From Ornithinimicrobium ciconiae (GTDB taxonomy: Bacteria > Actinomycetota > Actinomycetes > Actinomycetales > Dermatophilaceae): a DNA stretch of 64,000 nt. Made by a program: the position numbers and the translations under genes. The notes below the pieces were generated by a model that did not search any database, was not told the DNA's origin, and worked only from the letters and a program-made list of their open reading frames with translations. Position 1 is the stretch's first letter. Each line of letters opens with the position of its first letter. Where the stretch lies: the NCBI RefSeq assembly GCF_007197575.1, contig NZ_CP041616.1, positions 2,728,001 through 2,792,000 of the forward strand. The letters run 5' to 3'. Of the stretch, positions 25,169 to 34,888 are shown in pieces.

Positions 25169-25528
25169 TCAGCCCTCAGGGGCGATGACGACCGGGCAGT
25201 CCTTCCACAACCGCTCCAGGTCATAGAACTCGCGGTCCTCGGTGTGCATCACGTGGACCACGATGTCGCTGAAGTCCATCAGCACCCACCGGCCCTCGCG
25301 CTGCCCCTCCCGGCGCAGCGTCTTGGCGCCGAGCTCCAGCAGCCGCTCCTCGATCGCGTCGACGATCGAGGCGACCTGGCGCTCGTTGGGGGCGGAGGCG
25401 ATGACAAAGATGTCGGTGAGGGCCAGCTGACCGCTGACGTCGAGGCCGATCACCTCCTCGGCCAGCTTGTCCTGCGCGGCATGGGCCGCGGCTCGTGCTA
25501 GGTCCAGGGCGCGTTGTGTCGCAGCCAC
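25169..25528 (-). CDS. rsfS: Ribosomal silencing factor RsfS
   Basis: 119 residues of the RsfS/Iojap family: LTDIFVIASAPNERQVASIVDAIEE, EGQREGRWVLMDFSDIVVHVM and REFYDLERLW are conserved. It binds ribosomal protein uL14 and blocks subunit joining when nutrients are low. GTG start directly abutting the nadD stop (TGAGTG), so it is coupled to nadD. Confidence 0.95.
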   Translation of the reverse strand: MAATQRALDLARAAAHAAQDKLAEEVIGLDVSGQLALTDIFVIASAPNERQVASIVDAIEERLLELGAKTLRREGQREGRWVLMDFSDIVVHVMHTEDREFYDLERLWKDCPVVIAPEG

Positions 25529-26110
25529 TCACTGCTCCTTGTAGAGGTTGTACTTGCCGATGTACTGCACGACGCCGTCGGGCACGAGATACCAGACCGG
25601 CTCGCCCTGCTGGGTGCGCTCGCGGCAGTCGGTCGAGCTGATCGCCATCGCGGGGACGTTGAGCAGGGTCACCCGGTCCTGTGGCAGCCCGTGGTTGCTG
25701 AGCTCGTGCCCTGGCCGGGTGACGCCCACAAAGTGCGCCAGGTCGAACATCTTGTCCGCGTCCTTCCAGGACAGGATCTGGGCCAGGGCATCCGCGCCGG
25801 TGATGAAGAAGAGTGCGTCGTCCGGTCGTTGGTCGCGCAGGTCCCGCAGGGTGTCATAGGTGTATGTCGGACCGTCGCGGTCGATGTCGACACGCGAGAC
25901 GGTGAAGCGCGGGTTGGACGCGGTCGCGATGACCGTCATGAGATAGCGGTGCTCAGCCGGGCTGACCCTGCGGTCGTCCTTGCGGTAGGGCTGCCCGGTC
26001 GGCACGAAGACGACCTCGTCGAGGTCGAGGAGAGCGGCCGCCTCACTGGCAGCCACGAGGTGGCCGTGGTGGATGGGATCGAAGGTGCCACCCATCACGC
26101 CCAGGCGCAT
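25529..26110 (-). CDS. nadD: Nicotinate-nucleotide adenylyltransferase
   Basis: 193 residues. [12 protein letters not shown] at 8-19 is the nucleotidyltransferase HxGH-type signature, and the C-terminal [10 protein letters not shown] is the ISSTxxR motif. It converts nicotinate mononucleotide and ATP to deamido-NAD in NAD synthesis. Its ATG overlaps the stop of the upstream small membrane gene by one base (TAATG). Confidence 0.96.
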   Translation of the reverse strand: MRLGVMGGTFDPIHHGHLVAASEAAALLDLDEVVFVPTGQPYRKDDRRVSPAEHRYLMTVIATASNPRFTVSRVDIDRDGPTYTYDTLRDLRDQRPDDALFFITGADALAQILSWKDADKMFDLAHFVGVTRPGHELSNHGLPQDRVTLLNVPAMAISSTDCRERTQQGEPVWYLVPDGVVQYIGKYNLYKEQ

Positions 26111-26343
26111 TAGTGGTGGCTGCCCTTCGTCCCGTGCGGGCGCTCACCTGCAATGTCGTCACCTGCAATGTCGTCATGGTGGTGCTCGACCGGGTCGAGC
26201 GCCAGGCTGCTGCGGAAGGACCACAGCAGCCCCAGCAGGGAGAGTCCGATCGCCAGGGTGATCACGCCATACCAGATCGGGGCGAACGGCAGTTCCTTGC
26301 CATGGTGAACCGTCTCGGCAGCCTGCAGCAGCACATGCGTCAT
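26110..26343 (-). CDS. Small membrane protein upstream of nadD
   Basis: 77 residues with one clear membrane span ([23 protein letters not shown]) and a hydrophilic His/Asp-rich tail ([20 protein letters not shown]), the result of a short duplicated DDIAG unit coded by a CACCTGCAATGTCGT repeat. Position before nadD is conserved in many Micrococcales. Function unknown; the His/Asp tail might bind metal. TAGTCT lies seven bases before the ATG, so the mRNA is probably leaderless and includes nadD, rsfS and the phosphatase. Confidence 0.8.
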   Translation of the reverse strand: MTHVLLQAAETVHHGKELPFAPIWYGVITLAIGLSLLGLLWSFRSSLALDPVEHHHDDIAGDDIAGERPHGTKGSHH

Positions 26344-26350
26344 AGGGAGC

Positions 26351-26372
26351 AGACTACCGCGCCACCTACAGT
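26351..26372. promoter_or_regulatory. Two divergent -10 boxes between the nadD operon and the glycosyltransferase
   Basis: TAGTCT (26351-26356, minus strand) serves the 77-residue gene, and TACAGT (26367-26372, plus strand) ends six bases before the glycosyltransferase ATG. Only 35 bases separate the two start codons, so the two promoters overlap back to back. Confidence 0.6.
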
Positions 26373-26378
26373 GGTTTC

Positions 26379-27392
26379 ATGCACCCGCAGCTGTCCGTCG
26401 TCGTGCCGATGTATCAGGAGCAGGAGGTCCTGCCCCTGTTCGTCGAACGGCTGCGCCCGGTGTTGGACGGTTTGGCCACTCCCTACGAGGTCGTGGCGGT
26501 CGATGATGGCTCCCGGGACCAGACCCCCGTGCTGTTGCAGCGCTACCGCCGGGAGTGGCCCGAGCTGCGGATCCTGCGCCTGCGTGCCAACTCCGGCCAC
26601 CAGGCGGCAATCTCGGCCGGGCTGATGGGAGCCCGCGGCGACTGGGTCGTCACCCTCGACGCCGACCTGCAGGACCCACCCGAGGTGATCGCGCAGATGC
26701 TTGCCCTGGCGCGCGCGGAGAGCGTCGACGTCGTCTACGGCGTGCGGACCGACCGGAGCAGTGACTCGGTCTTCAAGCGGCTCAGCGCCAAGGTGTTCTA
26801 TGCCGGGATGCGCCGGGCCGGGGCGACGGACCTGCCGGACAACGCCGGTGACTACCGGTTGATGTCACGGGCCACCGTGGACGCCGTCAACGCCCTGCCC
26901 GAGCACCATCGGGTCCTGCGCCTGGTCATCCCGTCCCTGGGATTCCCCTCCGCGAGCGTCGGCTATGTCCGCGAGGTCCGGGCGGCCGGACGGTCGAAGT
27001 ATCCGATCGCCAAGATGGTGCGGCTCTCGGTCGACAGCCTCACCGGCTTCTCCCTGACGCCGCTGCGCCTGGCGACCTGGTTCGGGCTCGGCGGCTTCCT
27101 CGCCGCCGTGGGGTTGTTGCTCTATGCGCTCGTGGCCAAGCTCACCGGCCTGACCGTCGCCGGTTGGACCTCGACCGTGGTCATCGTCGCTGCCGTCGGC
27201 GCCGTCCAGCTGCTCTGTCTGGGCATCATGGGCGAGTATGTCGGGCGCATCTACACCACCCTGCAGCGTCGCCCGACCTACTACGTCGCCCACGACTCGC
27301 TGACCGGGCAGGACTCCCGCACCGCCGCTGGCGGCGCCGTCAACCGGGCCGGCGAGCTGTCACGAACACCGACACCCCCGGCGCGCGACTGA
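26379..27392 (+). CDS. Family 2 glycosyltransferase with two membrane helices
   Basis: 337 residues. The catalytic domain (about 1-225) has SVVVPMYQEQEVLPLF, VDDGSRDQT, and the metal-binding LDADLQDPPEVI; the C-terminal part has two spans (LATWFGLGGFLAAVGLLLYALVA and STVVIVAAVGAVQLLCLGIMGEYVGR). This is the GtrB/dolichol-phosphate-mannose-synthase layout that charges a lipid carrier with a sugar. The sugar is unknown. The last about 18 codons overlap the converging methyltransferase gene. Confidence 0.92.
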   Translation: MHPQLSVVVPMYQEQEVLPLFVERLRPVLDGLATPYEVVAVDDGSRDQTPVLLQRYRREWPELRILRLRANSGHQAAISAGLMGARGDWVVTLDADLQDPPEVIAQMLALARAESVDVVYGVRTDRSSDSVFKRLSAKVFYAGMRRAGATDLPDNAGDYRLMSRATVDAVNALPEHHRVLRLVIPSLGFPSASVGYVREVRAAGRSKYPIAKMVRLSVDSLTGFSLTPLRLATWFGLGGFLAAVGLLLYALVAKLTGLTVAGWTSTVVIVAAVGAVQLLCLGIMGEYVGRIYTTLQRRPTYYVAHDSLTGQDSRTAAGGAVNRAGELSRTPTPPARD

Positions 27393-28035
27393 CTGGCAGG
27401 TGCCGCTCGAGGGCGACCACACCGGTCAGCGCGACGTTGACCAGCGGGTGCGGCTCGGCCAGGTCACTGCCCTGCGACCGCCTGCGGTGCAGGGCCACCG
27501 CTGGACGCAGCAGCACCATCCAGGAGCGGGCCTCGAGGATCTCCAGCCCGGCACCCCGCAGCAGCCACAGGAACTCAGCCGGCGCATAGCGCCGGTGGTG
27601 CCCGACCGCGACGTCATGCTCTGACCACAACCGCTGGTCGACCGGCACCGCGGCAACCAGGACTCCGCCCGGGCGCAGGACGCGGTGGATCTCTGCGGCC
27701 GCGCGCTCATGGTCGGGCAGGTGCTCCAGGACGTCCAGGGCGGTGACCAGGTCCAGCGACCGGTCTGCCACCGGGAGGTGCTGGGCATCGGCACGGAGCA
27801 CCTGCAGCCCGCGTCCGCGGGCCACCGCTGCACCCTCGGCGGTGAACTCCAGGGCGAGCACGTCCCACCCGAGGCTCTCCAGGACCCGGGTGTTGCCGCC
27901 CCCTGCGGCACCGATGTCGAGGGCCTGCCCCGGCGGGAGGTCACGGACCCGGCGGCGCAGCAGGTGCCGGCGCTCGCGATACCACCAGTGGTCATCCTCG
28001 AGCGCGACGAGTTTGCGGATCTCGGTCCCCTCCAC
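27340..28035 (-). CDS. Class I SAM-dependent methyltransferase
   Basis: 231 residues. The SAM site is ALDIGAAGGGNTRVL, followed by LRADAQHLPVADRSLDLVTALDVLEHLPD and HRVLRPGGVLVAAVPVDQRLWSEHD, typical of methyltransferase-11 family members; DDHWWYRERRHLLRRR at the start is also family-like. The substrate is unknown; nearness to the glycosyltransferase hints at a lipid or glycan. GTG start. It overlaps the DUF3626 gene by 44 bases on the same strand and the glycosyltransferase 3' end by 53 bases on the opposite strand. Confidence 0.88.
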   Translation of the reverse strand: MEGTEIRKLVALEDDHWWYRERRHLLRRRVRDLPPGQALDIGAAGGGNTRVLESLGWDVLALEFTAEGAAVARGRGLQVLRADAQHLPVADRSLDLVTALDVLEHLPDHERAAAEIHRVLRPGGVLVAAVPVDQRLWSEHDVAVGHHRRYAPAEFLWLLRGAGLEILEARSWMVLLRPAVALHRRRSQGSDLAEPHPLVNVALTGVVALERHLPVSRAPGVSVFVTARRPG

Positions 28036-28903
28036 GAGGAGTCATCCTCGCACGGGCCGTGCCATACCGCGCCACGTAGTGCCAGACCAGTTTGAGCGCC
28101 TGGGGGTCGTGACCGCCCGCACGGCGTGCCTGGCCGAGCAGGGCGGGGTCGAGCCAGCCGCCCCGGGCCAGCTGCGTGGCCAGGGCCACGACCTCGGCAC
28201 CGCGGAAGTGCGGGTGCTCGACGATCGTGTCGACGTGCACCCGGAAGCCGGGGTGCCACTCGACCGGCACGCCGAGCTTCTGCGCGACCTGCTCGGTCGG
28301 GCTCCCCCGGAAGGAGGGGTCGAGGACCAGCGCCTCCACGTCGTGGTCCAGGTCCAGTCCGCCGTGGATCTGCGCCTCGACATAGTCGTCGAGCCACCCG
28401 CCCTCGGTCCGTTCGGTCAGGTCGTCGCGCTCCACGGCCTCGAACGCCGCGACTGCCGGCCACAGGCCGAAGCACCGCGCCGTGGCGACCGACGTCGACT
28501 CGAAGACCGAGTCCGGGAAGCAGAACCTCGCGCGGTCCAGGACCGGCTCGGTGAGCCGCAGGTGCGCGGAGCCGAAGCGCGGCGAGGCACCCACCGCCCG
28601 CCGCCGGTGGTTCAGCGCGCCGTAGCGAGGACGGTCACTGGCCGGGGCCGCGTTATACATCCCCCGGAAGAGCCGGTGCTCCCACCGCCACCGGTCGCCA
28701 CCGGGGTATGCCGTGAGGCCACCGTTGCTGGTGCCGGTCTCGAACTGGGTGCGGTAGGTGCGCTCGTCCCGGAGGAACTCGAGCACGGTCCGTCCGCGGA
28801 GCTCGACGTCCGGATGGAAGTGCACGTCGATGCGCAGGCTGCGGTCCAGCGGCGGCCCGGAGGCAGCCTGCTCGACCCACTCCACTGCGGTTGGCCGGTG
28901 CAC
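27992..28903 (-). CDS. DUF3626 domain protein
   Basis: 303 residues. The family pattern is visible as RIDVHFHPD near the N-terminus, TGTSNGGLTAYPGGDRWRWE, RPRYGALN, and YVEAQIHGGLDL. The His and Asp residues suggest a metal-dependent hydrolase-like or ADP-ribosyl fold, but the function is not established. The GTG at 28903 is preceded by TACCGT at six bases, so it is probably leaderless. Its end overlaps the methyltransferase start. Confidence 0.85.
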   Translation of the reverse strand: MHRPTAVEWVEQAASGPPLDRSLRIDVHFHPDVELRGRTVLEFLRDERTYRTQFETGTSNGGLTAYPGGDRWRWEHRLFRGMYNAAPASDRPRYGALNHRRRAVGASPRFGSAHLRLTEPVLDRARFCFPDSVFESTSVATARCFGLWPAVAAFEAVERDDLTERTEGGWLDDYVEAQIHGGLDLDHDVEALVLDPSFRGSPTEQVAQKLGVPVEWHPGFRVHVDTIVEHPHFRGAEVVALATQLARGGWLDPALLGQARRAGGHDPQALKLVWHYVARYGTARARMTPRGGDRDPQTRRARG

Positions 28904-28909
28904 CCGCCC

Positions 28910-28915
28910 ACGGTA
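28910..28915 (-). promoter_or_regulatory. -10 box for leaderless DUF3626 mRNA
   Basis: On the minus strand TACCGT ends six bases before GTG 28903. Confidence 0.55.
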
Positions 28916-28928
28916 GGCGCTGCGCGGG

Positions 28929-30035
28929 TCAGCCGCGGGCTCCGTGCCGGGCCTCGTAGCGCTCGTCCAGCACCGACAGCTCCTCCAGGGCCGCGGTCAC
29001 CACCTCAGCATCCGCGGAGTCGAGCCGCTGGACCAGGTCGGTGATCGTGGCGGGGGAGATGCCGGCCCCAGCGGCAGCCCGCAGATTGGCGCGGCTGTCC
29101 AGGTCCATCGCCAGGACCGCGTCGGCCTCGGCCTGCACCCGCGCCGCGCGGCTGGTTGCAGCGTCAGCGGGCATGCTCGAGGTGGCTGCTCCCGCGGTGC
29201 CCGGCCAGAAGACCTCGGCGTAGCCGACGTTGCCGGCCCGGTTGGGGTGGAAGGACTCCACGATCGGCCAGCTCAGCCCATTGATCCACTCGACGTTGTC
29301 GCAGACCGCGTGACCGGCGAAGGCACCGCGCGGGTCGACGAAGGTGTGCCCGGCCCCGGTGGTCTTCTGCTGCACGAGGGTGTTGAGCTCGTGGGTGGCG
29401 GCATTGAGCCGGGTCATCTCCGAGCCGCTGAAGAAGGTGAGCAGGTTGCAGTCCTTCCCGTTAAACAGCAGGGGGTAACCGCCGATCCGCACGTCTGCGC
29501 TGGGCGCGCCGCTGTCGATGGCACCCAGCACCGCGTCATACCGCGCCGGGAGCTGAGTGCGCAGGACCGACAGTCCGCCATTGATCGCGCCGGTGCAGTT
29601 GGACAGCCAGCCAGGCAGCGCACACTCGGTGATCACGTCGGCAAACCCGAGGTCATTGCCGCCGATCGTCATGGTCACCAGGTCGGTCTGCGGGCTCAGG
29701 GCACCGACCTGGTTGTTGAGCACGTCGGCGGTGGTTGCACCGCTGCAGGCCTGGTAGTCCAGGTCGAGCCCCTGGGCGTTGGCGATCAGCGCGGGATAGC
29801 CATAGGGCGAGCGATAGCAGTCATCGGTCGAGGCGCGGGTGCCCGTCCCGGCGGAGAACGAGTCCCCGAGGGCAACGTAGGACGTGTCGTTGGCCTGGGC
29901 GCTCGCCGCACCATCCGGGGAAGGCGGGTCAGCCTGGGCGGAGAGCCCTGCGGTCAGCGCGAGCGCGAGGCCCGCGGGCGCGGCGAGGAGGGTGGTCAGC
30001 GGGCTGCGTCGTGGTGTCTTCACCCCCGTGAGCAT
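28929..30035 (-). CDS. Secreted SGNH/GDSL hydrolase
   Basis: 368 residues. A signal peptide (about 1-35, LTTLLAAPAGLALALTAGLSAQA) is followed by the SGNH domain: block I GDSFSAGTG, block III TIGGNDLGF, and block V ESFHPNRAG with the catalytic histidine. The layout with paired cysteines resembles Streptomyces secreted lipase/esterase. Residues after about 310 form an Ala-rich helical tail (RAARVQAEADAVLAMDLDSRANLRAAAGAGIS...) not part of the usual fold. Start chosen at the ATG 30035, which gives a normal signal peptide; the open frame extends eight codons further. Confidence 0.88.
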   Translation of the reverse strand: MLTGVKTPRRSPLTTLLAAPAGLALALTAGLSAQADPPSPDGAASAQANDTSYVALGDSFSAGTGTRASTDDCYRSPYGYPALIANAQGLDLDYQACSGATTADVLNNQVGALSPQTDLVTMTIGGNDLGFADVITECALPGWLSNCTGAINGGLSVLRTQLPARYDAVLGAIDSGAPSADVRIGGYPLLFNGKDCNLLTFFSGSEMTRLNAATHELNTLVQQKTTGAGHTFVDPRGAFAGHAVCDNVEWINGLSWPIVESFHPNRAGNVGYAEVFWPGTAGAATSSMPADAATSRAARVQAEADAVLAMDLDSRANLRAAAGAGISPATITDLVQRLDSADAEVVTAALEELSVLDERYEARHGARG

Positions 30036-30107
30036 GGCGCGGTGTCGCGCCGGACTCAACGGATCAGCGGCAACCTTGGCCAGACCAGCACCAAGTCTTT
30101 ACCTGTC

Positions 30108-30641
30108 TCAGCTGGTGAAGGGCACTGCCTCGCGCGCGCTCTCGGCGAGGCTGCCTGCGGCGTCGCGGGCACTCTCGGTGAGATTGCCTGCCGCATCGCG
30201 GGCGCTGCGACCGGCGTGCTTGGCCACCGCCTTGGTGCCTGAGAGGAAGGACTGGGTCGCCAGCGTCAGACCGGCACCCAGTAGCCAGGCGTCCTTGGCC
30301 AGCGGGGTGCCCTCCTGGGTGGGACGGATCCCGTCCTCACGCGTCATGCCGGGAGTGCGCAGATACATCCCCACCAGGCCAGCACCGAAGCCGGCCAGGG
30401 CGGTGCCGGCGACGGCCGAGGGCACCATCGGCGCCAGCAGAGCGCCACCCAGGGCGATCTCGCCGTAGGCGAGCAGCTCGGTGAAGCTCTTGGGGTCCAT
30501 GCTGCTCAGGAAGGGATAGGCGCCCGAGGCCATCCCGTGCAGGCCCTCGGCCGTCTGCTGGTCGGCGCCGAGCTTGCTCATCCCGGAGTTGAGGATGTAG
30601 GCACCGGTCACGGTGCGGAGTGGGATGTGGGTGGGGTGCAT
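30108..30641 (-). CDS. DoxX-like membrane protein
   Basis: 177 residues with about four hydrophobic stretches (TVTGAYILNSGMSK, FTELLAYGEIALGGALLAPMVPSAVAGTALAGFGAGLVGMYL, DAWLLGAGLTLATQSFL) and the LNSGMSKLGAD opening, which resembles the DoxX family. The C-terminal 35 residues repeat SARDAAGN-LTESARDAAGS-LAESAREA, an 11-residue amphipathic repeat. AGGAG precedes the ATG at 30641. Located after proA on the same strand; role unknown. Confidence 0.75.
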   Translation of the reverse strand: MHPTHIPLRTVTGAYILNSGMSKLGADQQTAEGLHGMASGAYPFLSSMDPKSFTELLAYGEIALGGALLAPMVPSAVAGTALAGFGAGLVGMYLRTPGMTREDGIRPTQEGTPLAKDAWLLGAGLTLATQSFLSGTKAVAKHAGRSARDAAGNLTESARDAAGSLAESAREAVPFTS

Positions 30642-30794
30642 GTCGCTCCTGAGTCGTCCGGTCGGGTCACCGTGGTCCGCGGGGTCGGCATGCCGACTTG
30701 GGCGCAGAGCCACCCCTCGATCATGCTTGCCTCGTGGCCGGGCTGCCACCGGAGAGGATCCCGGCGGCGACCGACGCAGCGGGGGCGGGGGCTG

Positions 30795-32075
30795 TCAGCG
30801 AATCTGCCCGTCGCCCTCCACGACCCACTTGGTGGTGGTCAGCTCGGGAAGCGCCATCGGGCCGCGGGCGTGCAGCTTCTGCGTGGAGATGCCGATCTCG
30901 GCACCGAAGCCGAACTCTCCGCCGTCGGTGAACCGGGTCGAGGCGTTGACCATGACCGCTGCGGCGTCGACCTCGTTGACCCAGCGGCGGGCCGCTGCCC
31001 GGTCCTCGGTGACGATCGCCTCGGTGTGCCCAGAGGTGAACTGCTGGACGTGCGCCAGCGCCGCGTCCAGGTCATCGACGACGGCCACGCTCATCTCCAG
31101 CGTGAGGAACTCCGTCGCGAAGTGCTCGTCCGTGACGGCGTCGTGCGCGACCCCGGCCGTGTCGGCATACTCCCCCGACCGCGCGTCCGTGTGCAGGACC
31201 ACCCCGGCACCGGCCAGCTCGGCCAGCGCCTTGGGCAGGAAGTCCGCGGCGACACTGGTGTGGACCAGTAGCGACTCGGCCGCGTTGCAGACGCTGGGGC
31301 GGTGCGTCTTGGAGTTGATCGTGATCGCCAGGGCGGTGGACAGGTCGGCACCGGCGTCGACATAGACGTGGCAGTTGCCGACGCCCGTCTCGATCACCGG
31401 CACGGTGGACTCCAGCACCACGGTCTGGATGAGGCTGGCGCCACCACGCGGGATGACCAGGTCGACTAGCCCGCGGGCCGTCATAAGAGCACGTCCGGCG
31501 TCCCGCCCGCCCTGGGTGAGCAGGTTGATCGCGTCGGCCGGCAGGCCCTGTGCGGTCAATGCCTCACGCAGGATGCCGACGAGCGCCTCGTTGGTCCGGC
31601 CGGCCGCCGAGCCACCGCGCAGGATGACCGCGTTGCCGGACTTCAGGCCCAACCCCGCAGCGTCGACCGTGACATTCGGGCGGGCCTCATAGATCATGCC
31701 GACCACCCCCATCGGCACGCGCACCTGCCGGATCGTCAGACCGTTGGCGAGCGTGGAGCCGCGCACGACCTCGCCCACCGGGTCGGGCAGTGCCGCGACG
31801 TCACGCAGCGCCTGGGCCACCGCCCTGACCCGCTCCGTGGTCAGGGTGAGGCGGTCCACCAGCCCCTCGACCATCCCACCGGCTCGTTCGCGCTCCACGT
31901 CCTCCTGGTTGGCGCTGACCACGGCCGCCGAGCCGACCTCCAGCGCGTCGGCCAGCGCGTGCAGCGCTGCGTCCTTCTGAGCGCGGGTGAGCAGCGCCAA
32001 CTCACGGGAAGCGACCCGGGCGCGGCGGGCGACGTCGTGGACGTAGTCCACGACCTGGGGGTCAATCGAGGTCAT
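30795..32075 (-). CDS. proA: Gamma-glutamyl phosphate reductase
   Basis: 426 residues. Aldehyde-dehydrogenase fold with [36 protein letters not shown], the catalytic cysteine in [10 protein letters not shown], and [20 protein letters not shown] at the C-terminus. It makes glutamate-5-semialdehyde, step two of proline synthesis after ProB. ATG 32075 has GGAG eight bases upstream; the extended frame to 32255 overlaps proB and is not conserved. Gap to proB is 73 bases and contains two direct repeats. Confidence 0.97.
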   Translation of the reverse strand: MTSIDPQVVDYVHDVARRARVASRELALLTRAQKDAALHALADALEVGSAAVVSANQEDVERERAGGMVEGLVDRLTLTTERVRAVAQALRDVAALPDPVGEVVRGSTLANGLTIRQVRVPMGVVGMIYEARPNVTVDAAGLGLKSGNAVILRGGSAAGRTNEALVGILREALTAQGLPADAINLLTQGGRDAGRALMTARGLVDLVIPRGGASLIQTVVLESTVPVIETGVGNCHVYVDAGADLSTALAITINSKTHRPSVCNAAESLLVHTSVAADFLPKALAELAGAGVVLHTDARSGEYADTAGVAHDAVTDEHFATEFLTLEMSVAVVDDLDAALAHVQQFTSGHTEAIVTEDRAAARRWVNEVDAAAVMVNASTRFTDGGEFGFGAEIGISTQKLHARGPMALPELTTTKWVVEGDGQIR

Positions 32076-32088
32076 GCTGCTCACTCCA

Positions 32089-32136
32089 ATTTTGAGAGAC
32101 GTTTCGTAGGCGCTGCACGTATTTTGAGAGAGGTTT
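32089..32136 (-). promoter_or_regulatory. Pair of 16-bp direct repeats between proB and proA
   Basis: ATTTTGAGAGACGTTT (32089-32104) and ATTTTGAGAGAGGTTT (32121-32136) differ at one position and are spaced 32 bases start to start, three turns of the helix. They are the most AT-rich sequence in the neighbourhood and lie just before the proA ribosome site. This could be a regulator site or a promoter inside the operon. Confidence 0.45.
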
Positions 32137-32148
32137 TGTCGGGCCGCC

Positions 32149-33279
32149 CTACAGGACGACGAGGTCGTCGCGGCGGATGACGGTGCGTGCGGCCACCGCA
32201 GATCCGCCGCGGCTGCGGGCGCTGGCGGTCGCGGTGTCCAGGCGTCGGCCGACAACCCGGGTGAGCTCGGTCGAGTCGTAACTGACCAGCCCGCGGGCGA
32301 TCACCGCCCCGCTGGGGTCACACAGGTCCACCGTGTCACCGCTGCGGAACATCCCCTCGACGCGTGTCACCCCGACGGGCAGCAGCGAGGTCTGCCGCTG
32401 AACGACAGCCTCGACGGCGCCGGCGTCCAGCACCAGGCGGCCGTTGACGCTGCTGGCGTGGGCCAGCCACCGGCTGCGGGCCCGGCGTTTGCGCCCGGTG
32501 GGCAGGAACAGGGTCCCGACGTCCTCGCCGGCCAGGGCCTGGACCGCCTGCTCGGCGGAGGTCAGCAGCACCGCGATCCCCTCGGCAGTGGCCAGCTGGG
32601 CGGCAGCCACCTTGGTCACCATCCCGCCGGTCCCGACCGCGGACCCGGTGGCCGAGATGTCGACACCGGTGATCTCCTCCATCGAGCTGACCACGGGGAT
32701 CCGGGTGGTGCCCGGCGTGCGCGGGTGGCCGTCATACAGGGCATCGACATCGGTCAGCAGGATCAGGGCATCGGCATTGACCAGGTGCGCGACGAGCGCG
32801 GCGAGGCGGTCGTTGTCCCCGAACCGGATCTCGTCGGTGGCGACCGTGTCGTTCTCGTTGATGATCGGCACGATCTCCAGCTCGAGCAGCTTCTCCAGGG
32901 TCCGGCTGGCGTTGACATAGTGCGACCGGCGGTGCATGTCGTCGGCGGTCAGCAAGACCTGGCCGGCGTTGAGGCCGTGCAGCTTCAGGGCGTTGGTGTA
33001 GGCCGCCATCAGCCCGCCCTGCCCGGCACTGGCCGCCGCCTGCTGGGTCGCCAGGTCCTTGGGCCGCTTGGTCAGCCCCAGGGACGTCATTCCGGCCGCG
33101 ATCGCGCCACTGGAGACCAGCAGCACCTGGTCACCCTGCAGCGAGCGCTTGGCGATCACCCCGGTCAGAGCCTGGAGCCGATAGAGATCCACCCCGCCCT
33201 GCGGTGCGGTGATGGAGGACGAGCCGATCTTGACAACAACGCGTCGCGCAGTCCTGATCGCGTCCCGGGGCTCCGTCAT
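32149..33279 (-). CDS. proB: Glutamate 5-kinase with PUA domain
   Basis: 376 residues: amino-acid-kinase domain (about 10-260) with [29 protein letters not shown] and [12 protein letters not shown], then a PUA domain (about 280-365) with [17 protein letters not shown]. It phosphorylates glutamate and is normally inhibited by proline. TAGTAT ends six bases before the ATG, so it can be made from a leaderless mRNA of its own although obgE lies only 55 bases upstream. Confidence 0.97.
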   Translation of the reverse strand: MTEPRDAIRTARRVVVKIGSSSITAPQGGVDLYRLQALTGVIAKRSLQGDQVLLVSSGAIAAGMTSLGLTKRPKDLATQQAAASAGQGGLMAAYTNALKLHGLNAGQVLLTADDMHRRSHYVNASRTLEKLLELEIVPIINENDTVATDEIRFGDNDRLAALVAHLVNADALILLTDVDALYDGHPRTPGTTRIPVVSSMEEITGVDISATGSAVGTGGMVTKVAAAQLATAEGIAVLLTSAEQAVQALAGEDVGTLFLPTGRKRRARSRWLAHASSVNGRLVLDAGAVEAVVQRQTSLLPVGVTRVEGMFRSGDTVDLCDPSGAVIARGLVSYDSTELTRVVGRRLDTATASARSRGGSAVAARTVIRRDDLVVL

Positions 33280-33285
33280 GACGGC

Positions 33286-33291
33286 ATACTA
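33286..33291 (-). promoter_or_regulatory. -10 box for leaderless proB mRNA
   Basis: Minus-strand TAGTAT ends six bases before ATG 33279, within the obgE-proB gap. Confidence 0.6.
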
Positions 33292-33334
33292 TTCCATCGC
33301 ACCGTATGTTCATGCATCGGCTCGGGCTGAGCCG

Positions 33335-34846
33335 TTAGGTGTCCTCCGGGTCCGTCCAGACGCCGGCGCGCCGGTCCTTCTCCAGCTCCTGGCGTGCCGC
33401 TGCCGCAGCATCCATCTTGCCGTGGAAGGCCTCCCGCTTCTCGCCGCGGGTGGGTCGGTGGCGGTCCTCCAACCGGATGTCGGTGCCGCGCTGCCCCAGC
33501 AGCTCGGCGCCGGCTGAGATCGTCGGCTGCCAGTCGAAGACGACCGCGTCGTCCTCGGGACCGATGAGCACCGTGGACCCGGCGACCGCGCCGGCCTTGA
33601 GCAGCTCCTCCTCGACACCGAGGCGGTTGAGGCGCTCGGCGAGATAGCCCACCGCCTCGTCGTTGCCGAAGTCGGTCTGGCGCACCCAGCGGGTGGGGCG
33701 GTCGCCGATCACCCGGAAGAGGGGTCCCTCCGCGGTGTTCTCGCGGCGGATGTGGAACTGGGAGTCGTCGATCGCCTTGGGCCGCACCACGGCCCGGGCG
33801 GGCTCGATGACGATCTGCTCGGCCCGAGCCCGCGACACGGCACCCGCCAGCGCAAAAGTCAGCTCCTTGAGCCCCGTGTGCGCCACCGCGGAGACGATGT
33901 GCACCTCCAGCCCGCGGGCCTCCAGGTCGGGCTTGACCATCTCGGCCAGTTCGCGAGCCTCGGGCACGTCCGCCTTGTTGAGCACGACCATCCGGACTCG
34001 GTCGGCCAGCGGGATGCCGCCGAGCGAGGCGTCCGGCACGTACTCCGCAAGCTCGTGCTCGATAACATCCAGGTCGGTCAACGGGTCCCGTCCCGGCTCC
34101 AGGGTCGCGCAGTCGATGACGTGCACCAGCACGTGACAGCGCTCGACGTGCCGCAGGAACTGCAGACCCAACCCCTTGCCCTCAGACGCCCCGGGGATCA
34201 GCCCCGGCACGTCGGCGACGGTGAACCGCTCGCCACCGGCGGTGACCACACCCAGGTTGGGCACCAGGGTCGTGAACGGGTAGTCGGCGATCTTGGGCCG
34301 GGCCGCGGACAGCACCGAGACCAGGCTGGACTTGCCCGCGGAGGGGAAACCGATCAGCGCGACGTCAGCCAGGGTCTTGAGCTCGAGGATGACCTCCCGG
34401 GACTCCCCCGGCTCACCCTTGAGGGCAAAGCCGGGCGCCTTGCGCCGGCGGCTGGCCAGCGCCTTGTTGCCCAGGCCGCCACGCCCACCCTTGGCGGCGG
34501 CATACTCCGCCCCGGCCCCGACCAGGTCGGCGAGGATCTCACCGTCGCGGGTGGTGACGACGGTGCCGTCCGGGACCGCCAGCACCAGGTCCTCACCCTG
34601 GGCGCCGTTGCGCTCATCGCCCTCGCCGGGGCGCCCACTCTGGGCCTTGCGGTGGGGTCCGTGGTGATACTCCAGCAACGTGGTGATCTGCGGGTCGACC
34701 CGCAGCGTGATGTCTCCCCCACGCCCTCCGTTGCCGCCATCGGGGCCGCCCAGCGGCTTGAACTTCTCCCGGTGGATGGAGGCCACTCCGTGGCCGCCGT
34801 TGCCCGCCTGCAGATTGAGCACGACGCGGTCGACGAACGTGGCCAT
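33335..34846 (-). CDS. obgE: GTPase Obg/CgtA
   Basis: 503 residues. Gly-rich Obg domain (about 1-157: [30 protein letters not shown]), G domain (about 158-340: [26 protein letters not shown]) and OCT domain (about 355-435) with a further basic tail of about 60 residues ending in [14 protein letters not shown]. It acts in 50S assembly and stress signalling. ATG 34846 has GAGAGGATC upstream. It follows rplU-rpmA in the usual order, with a hairpin between. Confidence 0.97.
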   Translation of the reverse strand: MATFVDRVVLNLQAGNGGHGVASIHREKFKPLGGPDGGNGGRGGDITLRVDPQITTLLEYHHGPHRKAQSGRPGEGDERNGAQGEDLVLAVPDGTVVTTRDGEILADLVGAGAEYAAAKGGRGGLGNKALASRRRKAPGFALKGEPGESREVILELKTLADVALIGFPSAGKSSLVSVLSAARPKIADYPFTTLVPNLGVVTAGGERFTVADVPGLIPGASEGKGLGLQFLRHVERCHVLVHVIDCATLEPGRDPLTDLDVIEHELAEYVPDASLGGIPLADRVRMVVLNKADVPEARELAEMVKPDLEARGLEVHIVSAVAHTGLKELTFALAGAVSRARAEQIVIEPARAVVRPKAIDDSQFHIRRENTAEGPLFRVIGDRPTRWVRQTDFGNDEAVGYLAERLNRLGVEEELLKAGAVAGSTVLIGPEDDAVVFDWQPTISAGAELLGQRGTDIRLEDRHRPTRGEKREAFHGKMDAAAAARQELEKDRRAGVWTDPEDT

Positions 34847-34888
34847 GGTTGATCCTCTCAAAGTCACTGTGTTGCTGGATAGACAACG

